NCBI RefSeq assembly: GCF_020169515.1
Contig: NZ_JAHMHW010000007.1
Coordinates: 124,001-188,000 of the forward strand
Length of the DNA stretch: 64,000 nucleotides
Reading direction: 5' to 3'
Source of the DNA: Paenibacillus vietnamensis
Lineage (GTDB): Bacteria > Bacillota > Bacilli > Paenibacillales > Paenibacillaceae
Positions 61,123 through 64,000 of the stretch are shown piece after piece. A model generated the notes under the pieces. That model saw only the letters and a list, made by a program, of their open reading frames with translations, was not told the DNA's origin and ran no database searches. How positions within the stretch are numbered: the first letter of the stretch is position 1; each line of letters opens with the position of its first letter. The translations under genes were made by a program, and so were the position numbers.

Positions 61123-63585
61123 TTATTTATCGGCCTTAAGCATATTCATGATGACCGTTATCGCTTCCGCTCTCGTCGCGGTTTCTTTTGGTGCAAATGT
61201 GTTGCTTGAGCGGCCCTTTACGATACCTTTATCGGCAACCGCCTTGACCGCCCCCTTCGCCCATGCCGGGATATCCTTGTGATCGGCAAAGCCGGTCGGC
61301 GCGTTCGGCATCGTCTCCAGCCCCATCGCTCCTGCGATCATGACGACCATTTCCGAGCGCGTGATGCTCGCATCCGGCCGGAAGGTCCCGTCCGGATAAC
61401 CGCTGATAATACCTTCCTTTAGCGCCCGGGCTACCGCTTCTTTGGCCCAGGCCCCAATCGAAGCATTGTCCGTGAAGGCAAGCTCGGCGCCGGCTCCTCC
61501 GGTCTTCAAAGCCCCCATCAGCATGACGGCGAATTCCGCTCTGGTGACGGTATTTTCAGGCTTAAAGGTGCCGTCCGGATAACCTTTCACGAATCCCGCG
61601 GCAGCCGCCTCTTTGATGGCCGCTTCCGCCCAGTGCTTCGCAATGTCGGAGAAGGAAACCGCGCCATCTTCATCCTGATCGACGATAAATACGGCAAATT
61701 TCGTAAAATGATCGGATTGGACCGTGATGACATCGTCCTTCACCGTACCCCCCATCTCGATCCATTCCTTTTCCGCCTCGTCGTAGTAGAACACGGATGC
61801 CGTCTGCCCATCCTTCACGAGTGAAGTGTCAAACTTAAAGGACAGCGATACCGGAATCAGGAAGTTGCCTGAGATGCTCTTTAACACCTCGAAAATCGGC
61901 GATGCAAGTTGGTCGGAGGAATCGACCAAACCGCCTGCGTCCAGAAGCTTCTCGATCGTCAGCTTCATCAGCTCGCTCGTCGCGCCTGCAGGAACGCTGA
62001 CTGTAATATCATCGTTCAATCCAAGCTCGCCGGCACTTCCCGGCTGAATCGTAACCTCTCCTGCCAAAGGCTGCTCCGTACCGCCGGTACCGCCGCCTGT
62101 TCCCGCAGAGCTGAGTGTGGAGAATTGTCCCGTCAGTCCCCCGCTTTCGAGCCCCGCACCGTCAATCGCTTTAACGGTAAAGGTGTAGCCAGTACCCGCA
62201 GAGAGGCCAGTCACCGTATAACCTGTGCTTGTCGACGGCACGTTCGCGACAGGAGACTCCTGGCCCGCTTTATAAATGGCGTAGCCTTCAACTCTAACGT
62301 TGTCCTTCGCCTTCGGCCACTTCAGCGTAATGCCCGATTGCGTCCGATTTTCCGCGCTCAGGACGCTTCCTTCGTCCCAGGTCGGCGGCTCCGATTCTTC
62401 GACGGAAATGTCCTGCGTCCCCACCGTTTCAAACCAGCCCTTCACCGTATTGAAATCGTCGGAAAACGCCAGCGCCAGCATCAGCATAATACGGGCATGC
62501 TGCGGATTCAGATTATCGCCGGCAACGATCCCGCTCCCCCCGCCAGAGATGGTGCCGGAGCCCGTTCTTGTCGTCGAAACGAACGTTACCCCCTGCTTGA
62601 TGGCTTCCGTACGGGCGGCACTCATTTTCGAGGAGATGCCCCCCGCACCCGTACCTGCCGTTACAATGCCTTTCGCTCCATCCTCGACCAGAGCGCGAAT
62701 CGCTCCTCCGCCCGCCTCCTGATAGTTATAAACGATTTCGACGAGGGGAAGCTCGTCCTTCGATATCGTTCTCAGATCGAACGGCGTTGCCCAATCCGGC
62801 TGGCCCGCTTTCAAGGCTCTCGCGTTTAAACGGTAAATGCGTACGGCCGGATCGTCGACATAGCCGAGCGCGCCGAACATCGGCGTCTCAAAGGTATCCA
62901 TACGGTGCGCATTCGATTTCGTCACTTCACGGGCCGCATGGATGACGTCGTTCAGCATGACGACGGTGCCGAACCATTTGGTTTTATTGCTGCTTGCCAC
63001 CTTAATTGCCTGATAAAGATTCGCCGGACCGTCCGTGCCGATCACGTCCCACGGCCTCATCGCGCCCGTGACGACGACCGGCTTCTCGCTGCGGACCGTC
63101 AGATCGAGGAAATAGGCGATTTCCTCCATCGTATCCGTGCCTGTCGTTACGACGGCACTGTCATAGATTTCAAGGGCCGCGTCTACCGCAAGGGAAAGAT
63201 CGTACAGCTCTTTCATGGTATAGCCGCCGGAGCCTTTGTTGCCGAATTGGAAGGTGGAGACGTCGGCCGTCTTATGAGTCGGCAGCTGCGCCACCAAATC
63301 CGCCATCGGATAAGTTCCGGCCGCATAGTTTTGAAAATTGGTTTTATCGCCGTCTCTTGCCGCTCCCGCCAGCGTTCCCCCGGTCGCGACGACAATGACA
63401 TTCGGCAGCGGGGAAGCCGCATGGGCTTCCGATAGGGCCGGAATATCAAATGTCGGGAGCCGGGGAGGCGCCTCCTCGGCACGAGCCGTACCGGCATAGC
63501 CGGACAACAGCGTGCCAAGGAGCGCAAGGATCAAGAGCGGCGCCAGAAGCTTCCGCACATCCTTTTGATGTCCTTGAATCGTCAT
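61123..63585 (-). CDS. Secreted L-asparaginase with fibronectin III and three SLH domains
   Basis: The 820-residue protein has a signal peptide (about 1-36). An asparaginase domain (about 55-395) follows, with the nucleophile Thr in VATGGTLAG, TTGTDTMEE and the Lys region VTGAMRP. Then come a fibronectin III domain (about 405-495), a beta-rich spacer with a Gly-rich linker and three SLH repeats (about 640-820: WAEAAIKEAAAAGFVKGYPD and two more). It should release aspartate and ammonia from asparagine while held at the cell wall. GGGGAGG precedes the ATG. A second asparaginase gene ends 20 bases upstream. Confidence 0.93.
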   Translation of the reverse strand: MTIQGHQKDVRKLLAPLLILALLGTLLSGYAGTARAEEAPPRLPTFDIPALSEAHAASPLPNVIVVATGGTLAGAARDGDKTNFQNYAAGTYPMADLVAQLPTHKTADVSTFQFGNKGSGGYTMKELYDLSLAVDAALEIYDSAVVTTGTDTMEEIAYFLDLTVRSEKPVVVTGAMRPWDVIGTDGPANLYQAIKVASSNKTKWFGTVVMLNDVIHAAREVTKSNAHRMDTFETPMFGALGYVDDPAVRIYRLNARALKAGQPDWATPFDLRTISKDELPLVEIVYNYQEAGGGAIRALVEDGAKGIVTAGTGAGGISSKMSAARTEAIKQGVTFVSTTRTGSGTISGGGSGIVAGDNLNPQHARIMLMLALAFSDDFNTVKGWFETVGTQDISVEESEPPTWDEGSVLSAENRTQSGITLKWPKAKDNVRVEGYAIYKAGQESPVANVPSTSTGYTVTGLSAGTGYTFTVKAIDGAGLESGGLTGQFSTLSSAGTGGGTGGTEQPLAGEVTIQPGSAGELGLNDDITVSVPAGATSELMKLTIEKLLDAGGLVDSSDQLASPIFEVLKSISGNFLIPVSLSFKFDTSLVKDGQTASVFYYDEAEKEWIEMGGTVKDDVITVQSDHFTKFAVFIVDQDEDGAVSFSDIAKHWAEAAIKEAAAAGFVKGYPDGTFKPENTVTRAEFAVMLMGALKTGGAGAELAFTDNASIGAWAKEAVARALKEGIISGYPDGTFRPDASITRSEMVVMIAGAMGLETMPNAPTGFADHKDIPAWAKGAVKAVADKGIVKGRSSNTFAPKETATRAEAITVIMNMLKADK

Positions 63586-63605
63586 GTTCGCTTACCTCCC
63601 CGTAT

Positions 63606-64000
63606 TTATGGCGATACTACCGCTTCTTCACCTGCCGGTTCCGCCACTGCAGGCTCGGTCGGTTCAGGCTCGGTTGTTTCAGGAGCCGGCTCCGTGACTG
63701 CTGGCTCTTCTGCTGCCGGCTCTTCAATGGAGGTCGACAGCACCGTATGCTCGTCCACGGAAATTTCAACATCCTGCGTTCCGAAGGTCGTAAACCAGCC
63801 GCGGATCGCATTTACGTCGTTCGTGAAGGCCAAGGACAGAAGCAAAAGCATACGCGCATGAGCGGCGTTCAGGTTATCTCCGCCGATCGTATTGCCGCTG
63901 CCGCCGTCGTAGATCGAGCCCGAACCCGTTCTTGTCGTCGAGACGAACACAACGCCATGATCCCGTATAGCCGCGGTGCGGGCCGCGCTCATTTTCGAGG
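63606..64000 (-). CDS. Second L-asparaginase, C-terminal part only (cut by window edge)
   Basis: About 131 residues are visible and the start lies beyond base 64000. SKMSAARTAAIRDHGVVFVS, TRTGSG, GGDNLNAAHARMLLLL and RGWFTTFGTQD align with residues about 310-395 of the neighbouring asparaginase. In place of the fibronectin and SLH domains it ends in an acidic Pro/Glu/Thr-rich tail (EEPAAEEPAVTEPAPETTEP and on). The two genes are a tandem duplication, of which only one keeps a wall anchor. Confidence 0.9.
   Translation of the reverse strand, partial: SKMSAARTAAIRDHGVVFVSTTRTGSGSIYDGGSGNTIGGDNLNAAHARMLLLLSLAFTNDVNAIRGWFTTFGTQDVEISVDEHTVLSTSIEEPAAEEPAVTEPAPETTEPEPTEPAVAEPAGEEAVVSP

Overview
This window looks like the chromosome of a spore-forming Gram-positive bacterium of the Paenibacillus group. 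The signs are AGGAGG-type ribosome binding sites, several GTG/TTG starts, S-layer homology (SLH) proteins, YesM/YesN-type two-component pairs, a YtxJ bacilliredoxin, OhrR/GPx, a puc-type allantoin operon and a YheC/D-like ATP-grasp protein. No rRNA, tRNA, CRISPR array, transposase or phage module was seen. Most genes of the first 30 kb lie on the minus strand.

Layout. 1-8.7 kb: an exopolysaccharide locus, all minus strand: PHP tyrosine phosphatase, SLH surface protein, Wzz-type modulator, BY-kinase, FlaA1/CapD-type sugar dehydratase, a small membrane-anchored protein, GalU and the priming sugar transferase (cut by the window edge). 9.3-17.7 kb: a sugar-acid locus: ABC importer, YesM/YesN sensor and regulator, KDPG-type aldolase and galactonate dehydratase. 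18.4-25.4 kb: diaminopimelate dehydrogenase, glutamate dehydrogenase, a small unknown protein, a 39-codon ORF with its own promoter, cre site and terminator, mannitol-1-phosphate dehydrogenase, a HAD phosphatase and an EamA transporter. 25.5-31 kb: a LysM-GMC oxidoreductase and a TetR/YhgE pair.

31-36.3 kb is rich in repeats. It carries four of the seven copies of a four-unit inverted repeat element (about 190 bp each), three short tandem arrays, an orphan PDDEXK nuclease with a terminator-like leader, YtxJ, an amino acid permease and a YvbH-like PH-domain protein. 36.4-42.8 kb: an OmpR/histidine kinase pair, a secreted copper amine oxidase and a His-rich secreted protein. 43-43.8 kb is non-coding and holds two oppositely oriented arrays of a repeat of about 93-105 bp. 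43.8-47.8 kb: the allantoin operon pucH-pucF-pucG with a TnrA/GlnR-type box.

48.3-53 kb: an ATP-grasp protein with a long basic tail lies divergent to a three-gene operon (adenylate-forming ligase, SbnA-like, SbnB-like) that should make 2,3-diaminopropionate and perhaps a product derived from it. This is the most interesting candidate pathway. 53-61 kb: stress and envelope genes, among them OhrR and a glutathione peroxidase whose promoter overlaps an OhrR-type palindrome. 61-64 kb: two tandem secreted L-asparaginases, one carrying SLH domains that should fix it to the cell wall.
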